From: Tricholoma matsutake
Taxonomy: Eukaryota > Basidiomycota > Agaricomycetes > Agaricales > Tricholomataceae
Assembly: GCA_026075535.2 (NCBI GenBank)
Contig: AP026550.1
Coordinates: forward strand, 7,440,001 to 7,504,000
Reading direction: 5' to 3'
Length of the DNA stretch: 64,000 nt
Shown: in pieces, positions 31,501-42,348 of the stretch
Position numbering within the stretch: position 1 is the stretch's first letter
How the letters are laid out: each line of letters opens with the position of its first letter
Position numbers and translations under genes: made by a program
The notes under the pieces: model-generated
Told to the model about the DNA's origin: nothing
What the model saw: the letters and a program-made list of their open reading frames with translations, nothing else
Databases searched by the model: none

Positions 31501-32645
31501 TCATATTGATGTCCATAGATACATTCATGCCAAAGGGGATGCAAAACAGTTTGTAGATGTAGGTCCCACACTCAACACATATCAGCATGAGGCTTGCATA
31601 ATGGGAAGAACTTGAAATGGCAGAACTTCCATGGCATTCAACTTGGTGCTCAATGCTCAATGGCATGAGGGGTTTGAACTACTGTAACTGCTGAGGGAAA
31701 GAATACCACATAATTATCACAAGAATGAAGAGTTGCCTAGTGCCAAAGGGGATGGATGACATCTTGTAGATGTAGGTCCCAAACTCAATGCATATCAGCG
31801 TGAGGCTTGCATATACTGGAAATGGCAGAACTACCATGATGTTCTCCTTGTGGTACTCAATGCTCAATGGCGTAAGGGTTTGAGCATGCTGTAACTGCTG
31901 AGGGTACACAATTATCACAAGAAAAACAAAACCTGCCTGTCACCAAAGCATTGAGCACCAGATCACAAATCTTCCACCTCAAGTTTGTGCAAGTATGATG
32001 AAGTGTCTACTACAGGATGTTATTGAGACCCTTTGGCAACAGGCAGGTTTTGTTTTTCTTGTGATAATTGTGTACCCTTGGTGGTTACAGCATGCTCAAA
32101 CCCTCATGCCATTGAGTGTTGAGCACCACAAGGAGAACATCATGGTAGTTCTGCCATTTCCAGTATATGCAAGCCTCACACTGATCTGCATTGAATTTGG
32201 TACTGACATCTACAAGCTGTTATCCATCCCCTTTGGTGCCAGGCAACCTGAAGTCCAGTTGGTTACACCATGCTGCAACCCTCACACCATTGAGTGTTAA
32301 GCCCCACAAGTACAATGTCACAATAGTTCTGTCATTTTAAGTTCTTCCAAGTATGCACCCAAAGAAGTCATCCTCACGCTGACATACTTTGAGTTTGAGA
32401 CCTTCATCTACAAGCTGTTATCCATCCCCTTCAGTGCCAGACAACTTTGTTTTTCTTGTGACAATTGTGTTGTATGCTTGTCCCAAGTCCCTCCAGTTAC
32501 AGCATGCTCAAACTCATCATGCCATTGAGCATTGAGCACTGCAAGTAGGACATCACAGTAGCACTTCCATTCCCAGTTCTTCCTAATATGCAACCCTCAT
32601 GCTGATCTGTGTTGAGTTTGGGACTTTCATCTACAAGCTTTTATC
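31500..32645. repeat. Repeat array block 3 with a near-perfect palindrome
   Basis: Two minus-oriented units (cores near 31545 and 31765) face three plus-oriented units (cores near 32190, 32385 and 32610). The central part is a palindrome: about 31729-31950 and 32028-32253 are inverted copies of ~225 bp with few mismatches, around a ~78 bp loop. The best-conserved core is ACAAGAAAAACAAAACCTGC near 31918, inverted near 32043. Confidence 0.8.
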
Positions 32646-33714
32646 AAGCACCTATACAAAGCTCCTCAAGGCCCTCACCTTCATGAAACAGATACATAGG
32701 CATGATTGAAAGAATTGGCAATTCATTTGTGTCAGCCTTGACCAAACTCTTGCTGAGCTCAATGAGGAGCTCCTCCAAATCCTCCACAAGATGCTTGCTT
32801 CGGCAAGCAAGTCATATTTTACTTGGGAAGATTGTGTCGCATTCTTACTCTCCAGCTCTGGCCATTATAGTGCCCAGAAACCCTTCCCACCATAGTAGAA
32901 CATCATGGTGGTGCTTCCATTTGAAGTTTTTCCAAGTGTAGTCCTTCCACCACCAAATCCTGGTGGTTACAGCATGCTCCAACCCTCATGCCATTGAGGG
33001 TTGAACACCACAAGTAGAATGTCACAGTCATGCTTCCATACCAGATCATTGGGAAGCCCTAATACCAACAGTTCTCAATGTCCATGCCTCTGGCATGGAC
33101 GTAGGGCAGGTCATTGACCCTGCAGCTGTTGGGCCCACTGTGGATGCCATTTCTGAAGAGGTATCTGCAGGGCCCTCCTGCTTCCCCTCTGGAGTACCTC
33201 ATTTATGATCAAAGTGATCCCAGTAATAAACCTTCAACAACCACACATGGCATCACCATAGCACTTCCACATTTCCTCACCCTCGACGTCTCCCTGTTTC
33301 CTGGTCCTCCATGACCTTATTTTTTTAGAGGAATTTTAAGAGAGCTTTACCTTCTGATCCATGACCAGCTACTCAAAGCTCAGATAAAGGTACACTTGCG
33401 CTCACCTGTGGACAACATTTTAGCCCTGCTTAGGAAGGAGTTTGACCAGAACTACATTTTCCAAGAAGACAACTCGGATTCCTAAGTGAATGGAAGAAAG
33501 AAATCTTGATCTCTCCAATGCCCACTGCATCTCCCTTTTACTCCAGGCTAAGTACCATTTGTGACCCCATTACAGGCTATTTAGGCTGGGTCGATGTCAC
33601 TGGGCATGATGATATTAAATTTAAAGTGACATTACTGTAAACAATCACAAAATTTAACCATGAACTCATGGTCATCTACAAGTTGTAAACACTACAAAAC
33701 TAGAGCTGCAAGTA
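32646..33714. other. Unassigned; possible decayed plus-strand coding sequence
   Basis: Plus-strand frames near 33110-33320 (SPLEYLIYDQSDPSNKP) and 33350-33485 (SPVDNILALLRKEFDQNY) read like protein but have no motif I recognise and are separated by stops. A partial array-like segment (GTTGAACACCACAAGTAGAA) occurs near 33000. Confidence 0.3.
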
Positions 33715-34511
33715 CTACACTCCTTCTTCAGGGCTAGAACCCCTCAAGGCAGCATGCATCCGCCAGTTGGCATCATTTGCACTTGCACAATGAGATGCCT
33801 CAGTGCTGTATTTTAGTGCTAGTTTTAAGATGCTGTGGACTGGCCAACAGCCCTCATAATTCTTCAGCTCTGGCCAGTGGCTGTCATCTGTCATCTGGTT
33901 GAGAGATCCATGTAAGAAAGGAGTACATGGATATGGAACTGGCAAACCTTAGCGCAAATCTTTTGAATGGTGCATTTGCTCTGGCCACGGTAGCTGATTG
34001 TTGTGTTTAGTTGCTTTCTTACTTCCACCCAGATGGTCTCCTGCTTGTAGGTATTGTCAGTGCTGTCAGAATCTGAGAACAATCTTGTGGAACACACCAT
34101 GAGTTTTCTGACTGAATCTTCAGACCACCCATGTGTCTTTACAAGGGAATCTTCAACACAGAATCCTCTTGAACCTGGCCTGCCAGGTTCTCTGGTAGGT
34201 TTGGGTATCTTCAAGTTGCAGCATGAGTGCCACCAGTTGAGCCTTGTGGGTCAGGCTGAGTCATCGGCTGAGTCATCACCAGAAGAATCTGATGCAGCCG
34301 CTGGATGATGGTTCAAGCTGTTGTCATCATTATGTCCAACCATTGTGGCTGAACTCCCTCCAGCAACATCTTGAGAATATGCCAGACACTCAGCAGTAAA
34401 TTCAATGCATGGTGTGATTGAGGGCAGAGGAGGTGCAGGTGCAAGAGTATACTCAATCTGAGCTGTGATAAGGGGATGGGGGTTTTGGACGTAAGGAATG
34501 TTGGAGGCCAT
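33715..34511 (-). pseudogene. Basidiomycete repeated protein of unknown function (IPKP/GRPGS type)
   Basis: Minus strand from the ATG near 34511. A Pro/Ser/Asp-rich N-terminal region is followed by KIPKPTREPGRPGSRGF, then HGWSEDSVRKLM, a Thr/Lys-rich helix, SYRGQSKCTIQKICAKV and, after an intron-like gap of ~53 nt, NYEGCWPVHSILKLALKY. The order IPKP-GRP-GS, GW, YEDxWP resembles a conserved protein that recurs in Agaricomycete genomes, often near transposons (recalled, not searched). One TGA replaces Arg near 34251. No catalytic motif is visible and I assign no function. Confidence 0.45.
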
Positions 34512-34888
34512 GGGTGAAGCAAAAACAATAGGTACAATTTATGTCTTAAATCTCTCTTTCTTTCCAGTGTTTTGCCTTTCTTTCAACTGGGAACTGGGAA
34601 CCTTTGCCAGGACAAAGAGTGGCTATGGCATTTCACACTCTTTGTTTTTTTTTCACTTTATACCTCCCCGAGATCAACCTCCTCAACCTACCAAACCCCA
34701 AACTCCCCACAAAAACTACTCACAAATTCACCATCAAGTACTATGTCAGACAGTCCTTGATCTTGTACCGCCACCAGCTCACAACTTCCCATGGTTCTAT
34801 GGACCAGAGAGGACAAGAGAAAGGGCAAACAAGAGCATAGAATAGCATAAATCCACATCGATACTGCTGTATTAAAACTCCAGACAAC
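34512..34888 (+). other. Probable 5' untranslated region of the LINE
   Basis: C/A-rich sequence with little coding potential (CCTACCAAACCCCAAACTCC near 34688), directly upstream of the LINE ORF1 start at 34889. Such C-rich leaders fit a LINE 5' UTR, but the exact 5' end of the element is not marked by a target duplication. Confidence 0.4.
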
Positions 34889-36827
34889 ATGTCACAAACC
34901 CCAAACCCATCCCCACTGGTGACAATGAGACAAAAGGGCTTGAGCTGAAGCACAATGGGCAGGAACACACAGCAAGAACTGGAAAATGCAGAAGGAGTAA
35001 ATATGGACATAAGGTCCAGAGAGCAAGCGCTGGCATTCTTACAGGCAAGGGAGTACCTGGTCCTAGGTAAGTCAGTTGATCTGCAGACACTAGCTCACAT
35101 TTTGCTACAATTTGGAAATGTAGTGGTCTGGGTGCCAAAAGTGGTCCTAGATGGAATTAGAGCAGTAGCTTTCCTCATCATGGATGCCAGTGCACAGCAA
35201 ATGGCAAAGGAAATTACAGCAATTGTAAAGGCCCAACTCCAGGAACATATGGAAAATCTCACTACAAACATGGAAACCATGATAAGAGAATCAGTTGAAG
35301 AGGTAACACACACAACACAAAAGATAGCAGATCAGATGGATGACTTCAAGGAGGTACTATGAGAAACAGCTGACTACTTATCCAGATCCACACAGGAACT
35401 GCTTCAGACAACACAAGAACTAGTCAAGAAAATGGGGGAGAAGACAACCACCACCCAGAACATGACCAAACAGCAAATATACCCAGAAACCTATGCCATG
35501 GCCATTCAACACCAGGTACCCACTGCGCATGCTGTGGTAGTCACTAAAGGAGAAACAAGCGATAAGCAAATACTAATTTAAAAAGACCCTAACACTACTG
35601 ACAATGTGTTAGACAGCCTCACAGAAAGAGACCTCATAGCAAAAGCTAACACAGCAATAGACCTCATGGGCATAGAAGCTGCCGACAGCCCCCCGACAGC
35701 CCCACTGCCACAGCATTCGTTGGAGCAAAGAAACTCCGTAACAGTAACATATTATATCAATTCAATACAAGGGATGCAGTAGTGTGGTTCAGCCAACCTG
35801 GAGTTCAACAAGTGTTCCTGGCAAAGTATGGAGGCACGTCCAATATAAAACACAAGCTTTTCTATGTCATAGCAGAGTTTGTCCCCACTACATTCAATGT
35901 GGAAACAAATTCAGCACATGCACACATAGGAGAAGACAATGGTCTCCCCACAGACACAATTACCTACTCAAAATACATCAAACCCCCGCATCTCCATGCC
36001 AACAACCAAAGGGTAGCCCATGTCATAATCAGATTCAACGACCACAACAGCGCAAACAGAGCTATAGAATACAGTATGTTCATTGAAGGGAAACCAGTCA
36101 AAGTACATAAGCTACTCTCCAAACTGAGAAGATGCTTGAAATGCCAGCAGTTTGGGCACCATGTACTGGACTGCAAGGAGAGCATGGACACCTGTGCACA
36201 ATGCAACAACCAGCACTGCACAGCGCAATGCGATGTCACAGAGATGATGAACTTTGCATGCGCAAACTGCATAGGTGAGGAGGCAAAGGGCCATGGGGCG
36301 GCCAACAGAAACTGCCCAACATTCATGAAAGAACAAGAAAAACTCAAACTATAGGTACCAGAGAACAAATACAAGTACTTCCCATCCTATGAACCCCACA
36401 CGTGGAGCTTGCTGAATCAACCAGGGACCATGACAAATGACACACCCCTGCATGGCAACAAAACACTGATGGAATGATAAACAGAAACTATGCACAGTCA
36501 CAGCTCTTCATGAATGAATGGCAGGCAGTAAGAAGGTGCCAGGGATACCAGGCAGGCCCAGCCATACAGACCCAAGGTGGGTGCACACACCCAGCCACTG
36601 GGACCAACACAGGGGCTGCTGACTCTGGATGGCCAACACGACCAGCACAATCAACGCTAGACAATTACATTAGACCAAGACAACCAACTAACCCAGACAG
36701 ATATCACCAACAAGACCACAATAACCCATACTGGGGTGACCTAGACATGAACGAGGAAGGACCAGGCCCAATACTGGAAGCATCACCACACCAACATACT
36801 CTGCTATCCTGTGTTGGACAACCATGA
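34889..36827 (+). pseudogene. LINE (Tad-like) ORF1, nucleic-acid-binding protein
   Basis: Starts at ATG 34889. The N-terminal half is helical and Gln/Glu/Thr-rich (MENLTTNMETMIRESVEEV). The C-terminal half (about 35730-36350) has an RRM-like or matrix-like region and a Cys/His cluster, CLKCQQFGHHVLDC followed by CAQCNNQHC, i.e. gag-like zinc knuckles. A further low-complexity tail reaches the TGA at 36825-36827. A TGA near 34946 and one near 35360 stand at Arg positions. A duplicated 11-mer CCGACAGCCCC (35682-35703) shifts the frame, and a second shift lies between 36354 and 36474. The stop overlaps the ORF2 start as ATGA. In the family this protein packages LINE RNA. Confidence 0.75.
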
Positions 36828-39145
36828 ATGACAACATCCCACAATGGCTGCTACAGCTAGACCTACTACACAGCCTAAAACACAACAACTATGACATATG
36901 CCTCATTCAAGAACCACACATAGACTTCAAAGGTAAAACCTGAGCTAACCAAAACTGGGCAGTAATATACCCAACTACACATGAGAAGTACCCAGACCAC
37001 ACGTAATCAGTCATCCTAATCAACACTAACATTCTATCTGATGCATGGAAGCAAATCCATTTTGATCACCCAGATATCATGGCAATAGAGATCCAAGGAC
37101 ACTCTGGTATGATAAGAGTCATAAACATTTACAATGATTGCAACAACAACAGCTCACTAATGCACCTATCTACATACATGCAAGATCAGGAGAAAAAGAG
37201 ATGCATGGCCCACCCACTAAATACAATGTGGATGGGAGACACCACCCAATATGGGATGAACCCAGAAATGCACACCTGTTTACACAGGAGAACTGTGACC
37301 TAACCCAGCTGCTGTTAAACATGCTAGGGTGACACAACATGAAAATGGTGCTACTGGCATTCATACCCACTCTCAGATCACACAGCACAGGTAATCACAC
37401 AAGAGTCGACAATGTCTTCTGTACCGAAGATCTCATTGATGTGATCATCAAATGTGACACAGATGATGCTGCCCACCCAGTCAAAACAGACCCCTACCCG
37501 ATCATCACACAACTCAACATTCATGTGCCAAAGCAAGCATGGAAACCAAGATGCAACTTCAGAATGACAGACTGGCCTGAACTGGTAAAAACCCTCAAAG
37601 AAAATCTTGCTAACATCCCACCCCCCACAGAAATCAACAACATTCAAGAGTTTGATAACAAGCTCAAAACCTTAAATGAGGCCATACAGAACATGATCAA
37701 AAGACATGTCAAGCTCACAAAACCAAGCCCACATGCAAAAAGATGGTGGACAACAGAACTAACAAATGCAAAAAAAGAAAATGCGCCAACTCAGAAGGAA
37801 GTCAGGATGACAGCACCTCAATGAACACCACCCAGTACATGAGGAATACCAACAACAATGCAACCAGTATGCAGAAATGATATGGAAAACCAAAGTGGAA
37901 CACTGGGTAGACTGGCTGGAAGGACTGGATGAATCAAGCATCTGGCAAGCAAGCAAGATAATGACATCGCCAGCATCAGATGCAAGTAAATCCAGGATCC
38001 CCACACTCATGGCCAAAGACCCAATAACAAAATGGGTCACCCAGGAAGCCACAGACAACAAAAGCAAAGAGAAGTGGTTCTACAAGCTATTCTTCCCCCC
38101 AATGGACCCAACAATAACACCAATCCCACAAAACTATCAATACCTGCCAGGGGGATGGACCTTCACTAACATAACAGAAGAACAGATACACTGAGCCATC
38201 AAAAAGATGAAGCCCTACAAAGCTACCAGAAGCAGAACAATACCAAACTCAGTGCTCATACAGGTAGAGAAGACCTAGTCCCTTACCTAGCCCTGCTATT
38301 CAGAGCAACTAACACACTAAAATACTACCCACAGGAATGGTCACTCACGGAGACATTAGTTCTGAAAAAACCAGGCAAGCTGGACTACATGAACCCATCA
38401 GCATGGCAATCCATTGTCCTCTCAGACAGTCTAGCTAGACTACTCAATAGTGTCAAACAGACGACATCATCAACATGTGCAAACAGCATAACATCATCCC
38501 AACCAATCATTTCAGTGCAAGGCCAGGATACACCACAACAGATGTGATGCACCTACTAACAAAAATGGTGAAAGACTCATGGCGAAAAGGACTAGTTGCA
38601 TCCACCCTATTCCTCAATGTTAAAGGAGCTTTTCCAAGTGTAGACACAGACCGGCTCATCCACAACATGAGGAAGAGGGGCATACCAGAGGAATACACAA
38701 GCTGGATGTGACAACGACTGAGTAACTGAAGAACAACATTATTACTTGATGATCATCAAACAAACAACTTCACAGTAACTAACGGTCTAGATCAGGGCGA
38801 CCCCTTCTCTGGGATCTGTTATCTCCTGTACAACACTGACCTACTAAAAATGCTGGCCGCTAAGACAGGCAAACATATCCTAATCTTTGTGGACGATGCA
38901 ACCATAGCCATCACAGGTAAGGATTTTTCAGAAACCCACAAAAAACTCTGAAACATCATGAACCAGACAAAGGGTGTTCTTCGAATGGGCCAGGGAGCAC
39001 AATTGTGGGTTCAGAATTAAAAAATTCCAATTACTAGACATAACCTGGAAGATGGTCCCACACCCACTGAATCCCAGAAAATGCGTCCCCACCCTGTGCC
39101 GTGCCCTGATACTAGGTAACCAGCACATCCAATCATCAGACATGG
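36824..39145 (+). pseudogene. LINE (Tad-like) ORF2, endonuclease-reverse transcriptase, 3' truncated
   Basis: ATG at 36824 overlaps the ORF1 stop by four bases (ATGA). An APE-type endonuclease start is visible (DICLIQEPHIDFKGKT), then RT motifs from about 38190: KMKPYKATRSRTIPNSVLIQ, LKKPGKLDYMNPSAWQSIVL, FLNVKGAFPSVD, GLDQGDPFSGICYLLYN and the catalytic box FVDDATI (F-V-D-D in place of Y-A-D-D). Multiple frame changes and TGA codons are present. The frame ends at 39145, where an LTR remnant begins, so the thumb, RNase H and 3' UTR are missing. In active Tad-like elements ORF2 performs target-primed reverse transcription. Confidence 0.8.
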
Positions 39146-39478
39146 TGATGATACTCAACCCGGAAACCCAAACAAAACCCACTAATAAGCCTTGGATGGT
39201 ATGAGGAAGGGTGCAAGGTGGTACTAAATCTCACTGCTGCTAACCAAGAGTGGGGGACTGAAATTTGAAGAGGTTTAACAATACTCACTGAGGTTCAAAG
39301 GGGTAAAAAGTTCTCCAAAGTGCTTCAATAAAAGTTCAAAGTGCTTTGATAAAAGTTTGAAGAGGTTCAAGAAAGTTTGAAGGAGTTTGACAGAGTTTGA
39401 GAGAGTTTGAGGGCTTTGTAGAGAATGAGGATAGTTTTGAAAGACAATGAAGATAGACAATAGCGATGTGAAAGGGTC

Positions 39479-39510
39479 TTAGGGTTAGGGTTTAGGGTTT
39501 AGGGTTAGGG
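39479..39510 (+). repeat. Interstitial telomere-type repeats (TTAGGG/TTTAGGG)
   Basis: Five units in a row: TTAGGG, TTAGGG, TTTAGGG, TTTAGGG, TTAGGG. TTAGGG is the standard filamentous-fungal telomere repeat. The tract lies exactly where the LTR remnant is interrupted, which suggests insertion during break repair or a subtelomeric origin of the adjoining ~700 bp. Confidence 0.85.
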
Positions 39511-40199
39511 AGGTGTATTCTACAACCTATGGAAGAGTATGCAAGTTGTGAAGGACAACAGGCACTGGGGATCCAAGTGCATCCTGTTTCGCTTTTATAA
39601 GCTCTTTGGGTCCATTTTCTCGTGCTGACAAAGATCAGCATGACAAATGCTGAGGGTGATTTAAATCACGGCCTTGGGCAAAAACAATAATTACCAATCT
39701 TTTTACAAAGATGCTTACTGATCGCTGAATGGCCAATCAAAAATTCTAAAAATAGAAAGATAAGAAGATAAGAGAAATACTTATAAGCAGGGCTTATAAC
39801 GCTATTCCGAATCACTACCCGCCAAACCAACAAAGGTCCATACAATGGGTAAGCCTATCTATCTTACTTTTTCACTAGGCTAGCCTAGTTTAGGAACTTT
39901 TTTTTTTTTTTAGTCCAGAAAACATGCCCTAAAGTCATTAGCATCATGTGACATGAAGGATTGTGTCCCTACAGTAACATTACACATTGCTGAGGTATGT
40001 TTGCAATTTCAATATTAAGTGCTTGGCTGGATATCAGTTATCAGAGCTGAAACAACAGTTCCAGTTTGAAAAATACCAATACTGCTGGAAATGTGGTCTT
40101 CCACAGAATGAATTCATTCCTATCACTCATCCAGTTCTCAAGCCAGGTGTCAGTCCCTTTGATGACTTGACACCTTTACTGATAGGGTGTGAATAGTAT
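39511..40199 (+). other. Foreign insert beside telomere repeats, possible helicase tail fragment
   Basis: Mostly AT-rich, with a short coding-like frame at about 40035-40196 containing KYQYCWKCGLPQNEF and LTPLLIGCE before a TAG. A C-x-x-C-G-L-P motif near the C terminus is, from memory, seen in basidiomycete RecQ-like helicases. That reading is uncertain, and the fragment is too short to call a gene. A poly-T run (about 39899-39912) interrupts the region. Confidence 0.3.
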
Positions 40200-40502
40200 G
40201 AAATGGTGATGGGAGTCAAAGGTGACAAGAGATGATTGAGATGATAGGAGAGAGTTTAGAGACGGTACAACAAATTTCAAAGAAGTTTGCGACAATTCAC
40301 AGAACTTTAGAGCTAAGACGAGGTGCTGGAACTCAAGAGGGAAACTCCTGAGTCAGGCTAATATGATATACAAGGGACTGATGCAACAATATATTCCTGT
40401 CCTTGTTGTATAGTAGTACAAGACTATATAAGTTCTGGGGAAATAGTACTAAAAAGGAAATAAGGCCATGAGGCTCCCATGAGGCAAGGTATAGGACAAT
40501 AA

Positions 40503-41147
40503 GGGTCTGTTCAGCAACCAAACCTGGGTTGCAGTTGAGGTTACGGTTAGAGTATGTAAGCACCAAAACATGATATAAGTCAGGTGTCATCCATCAACTG
40601 TGGGAGATGTTGTAGTTTTTTGCCACCCTTTGTTGCTTCGCAAAAGTTATTTGGTTCTCGGAATGATTCAGAAGTACAGGGGCAATGTTTTGGATGCCTT
40701 GTCATTGTTGGTGATGGTGAGCAGGCAGTTCACACAGATATTTCATTACATTTGCAAAATAAGTATTTATTGTTAGCTACTAATCTACCCTTAATAACTG
40801 TTCCTAATCATGTGAGGAACTCTATGTAAGCTAGAATTTATGAACAATCTGACAGAATTACCCCTTGACGTCATTGGGAATGGTGTCAAGAGGTGGTGCT
40901 TGTCATGGTTCCTGGCACAATGGGAACATTGTTGTCAGCATGTCCCATTTCTTATCATCATCAGCATATCCCATTTCTCAACAGCATGGTTGAATGGATG
41001 ACACTATCACAAAGAAATGAAGTGTGGCAAAAAACTACAACATCTCCCATGGTTGATGGATGACACCTGACTTATATCATGTTTTGGTGCTTACATACTC
41101 TAACCATAACCTCAACTGAAAACCAGGTTTGGTTGCCGAACAGACCC
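40503..41147. mobile_element. PIF/Harbinger-type foldback MITE
   Basis: Termini GGGTCTGTTCAGCAACC (40503 on) and GGTTGCCGAACAGACCC (to 41147) are inverted repeats, and inverted similarity continues for about 125 bp (e.g. ACATGATATAAGTCAGGTGT near 40568, inverted near 41068). It is flanked by a TAA target duplication (40500-40502 and 41148-41150), the TWA type used by PIF/Harbinger transposases. The ~390 bp interior carries short coding-like text (FGCLVIVGDGEQ) but no transposase, so it is non-autonomous. It is inserted in the LTR remnant. Confidence 0.9.
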
Positions 41148-41727
41148 TAAAGAAGTATCCAAATCACAAAATAAATGAGAAATGATGTGAGGGGAAATGT
41201 GTAGAAGCATAATATATTAAAGGTACTTGTCCTATTGTTCCAATATATCATGGAAATGTCAAAAACATTGCAATGTGTCCTAAAAAGTGAAATGTCTTGT
41301 CTCCTCATGTCTGGTGTGCTCATTATGGGATCTGGCAATGTGTAGCAAGTGTGGAATGTGTGTCTGAAGGTTGGGGGAATTGTATTATGGCGGCCAAAGG
41401 TATATGAAGAATTTTGAAGTGTTGCGAAGAATTTTGAAGCATTTTTGTGACTTTGTAGAGGTTCATACATGTTTGTAGAACTTTGGAGGGGTTCATATGG
41501 GTTAATAGAGCTTCATAGAGGTCCGTAGAGACTCATAGAGCTTCGACAATGATCATAGATGTGTTCTCTGAGCTTGAATGACAAGATGGACCTATGATCA
41601 GCAATGTGGTTGAACTACTAAGTTGATTTCATCTGGGTGGTCTTTTCGTGCACCTAGGTTAGCCATTCAGTCCTCCCTCATTTCTTTCATGCCCAGAGTG
41701 GCCTTTGATCCACTTAAACATCATTCT

Positions 41728-42190
41728 TCCTTTCCGGGTTCATAGGGTGGCTGCAGTGGCTTGAAGGATCTCAGCATTCATTAGTCCTATGTACCCTTGG
41801 TCTTCATGTTTGGTCAGTTTTTTGGTGAGTGCATTGATTGTGTATTTTGAGTAACTTTCAATATATAGGTTCAGGACTTCATTATTTTTCTCTGCAGCAG
41901 CTTTGATTGCAGTGACCTCTGCTGCCTGGTTGGTTTGGGGGAGGGATGGTGGTAGTCTTAGGGATGTGTTTCTTGGGTTTCCCTCAGTGTAGAAGATTCC
42001 TGCGCCTGCTTGGGCAGAGGTTGTACCAGTGCTGAGGGTGGATCCATCAGTTGCAATGCAGGTGCTGGGTCCATGTTCAGGTTCCATGTTTATTATTATC
42101 TCATTTGACAGGTCGCCTTCCGTGAAGACACTGAAAATGTCTTTTATAGTTTCGGCGGTCGACAGGGATGGAGAGAAAGGTATCCATTCA
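41728..42190 (-). pseudogene. LINE RNase H domain fragment
   Basis: Minus strand. CIATDGSTLSTGTTSAQAGA carries the first catalytic Asp, NQAAEVTAIKAA the Glu, and IESYSKYTINALTK has Tyr where the third acidic residue (S-D-S-K) is normal, so it is catalytically dead. RNase H domains of this type end the ORF2 of Tad-like LINEs. This piece is inverted relative to the LINE at 34.9-39.1 kb and so comes from another copy or a rearrangement. Confidence 0.7.
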
Positions 42191-42348
42191 TCACTGTCGT
42201 TGTCATCTATCTAAGTACTTTTGGTAACTTGTATAAAGAGTGGTCACATGATATTACATAATGACTGTCAACTGCCAATCAACAAGTCAACTACGAGTCA
42301 ACTACGGATCAACTGCCTCAAGATTTGCCTGTTGTGTACGGGTATCGA

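Larger units (their letters stand above)
39146..41608 (-). repeat. Old LTR remnant of the TGATAGG Gypsy family, with nested insertions
   Basis: On the plus strand it opens TGATGATACTCAACCCGGAA, the inverse of the Gypsy B LTR end, and closes near AGATGGACCTATGATCA, the inverse of the LTR start. Segments at 39146-39478, about 40200-40499 and 41151-41608 align in order with the solo LTR at 27618-28531. The sequence between them is foreign: about 39479-40200 (telomere repeats and a possible gene fragment) and 40503-41147 (a foldback element). It truncates the LINE upstream. Confidence 0.65.

Noticed and set aside
35964..36374. 136-residue minus-strand ORF
   Set aside because: Antisense of the LINE ORF1 zinc-knuckle region, with no motif of its own.
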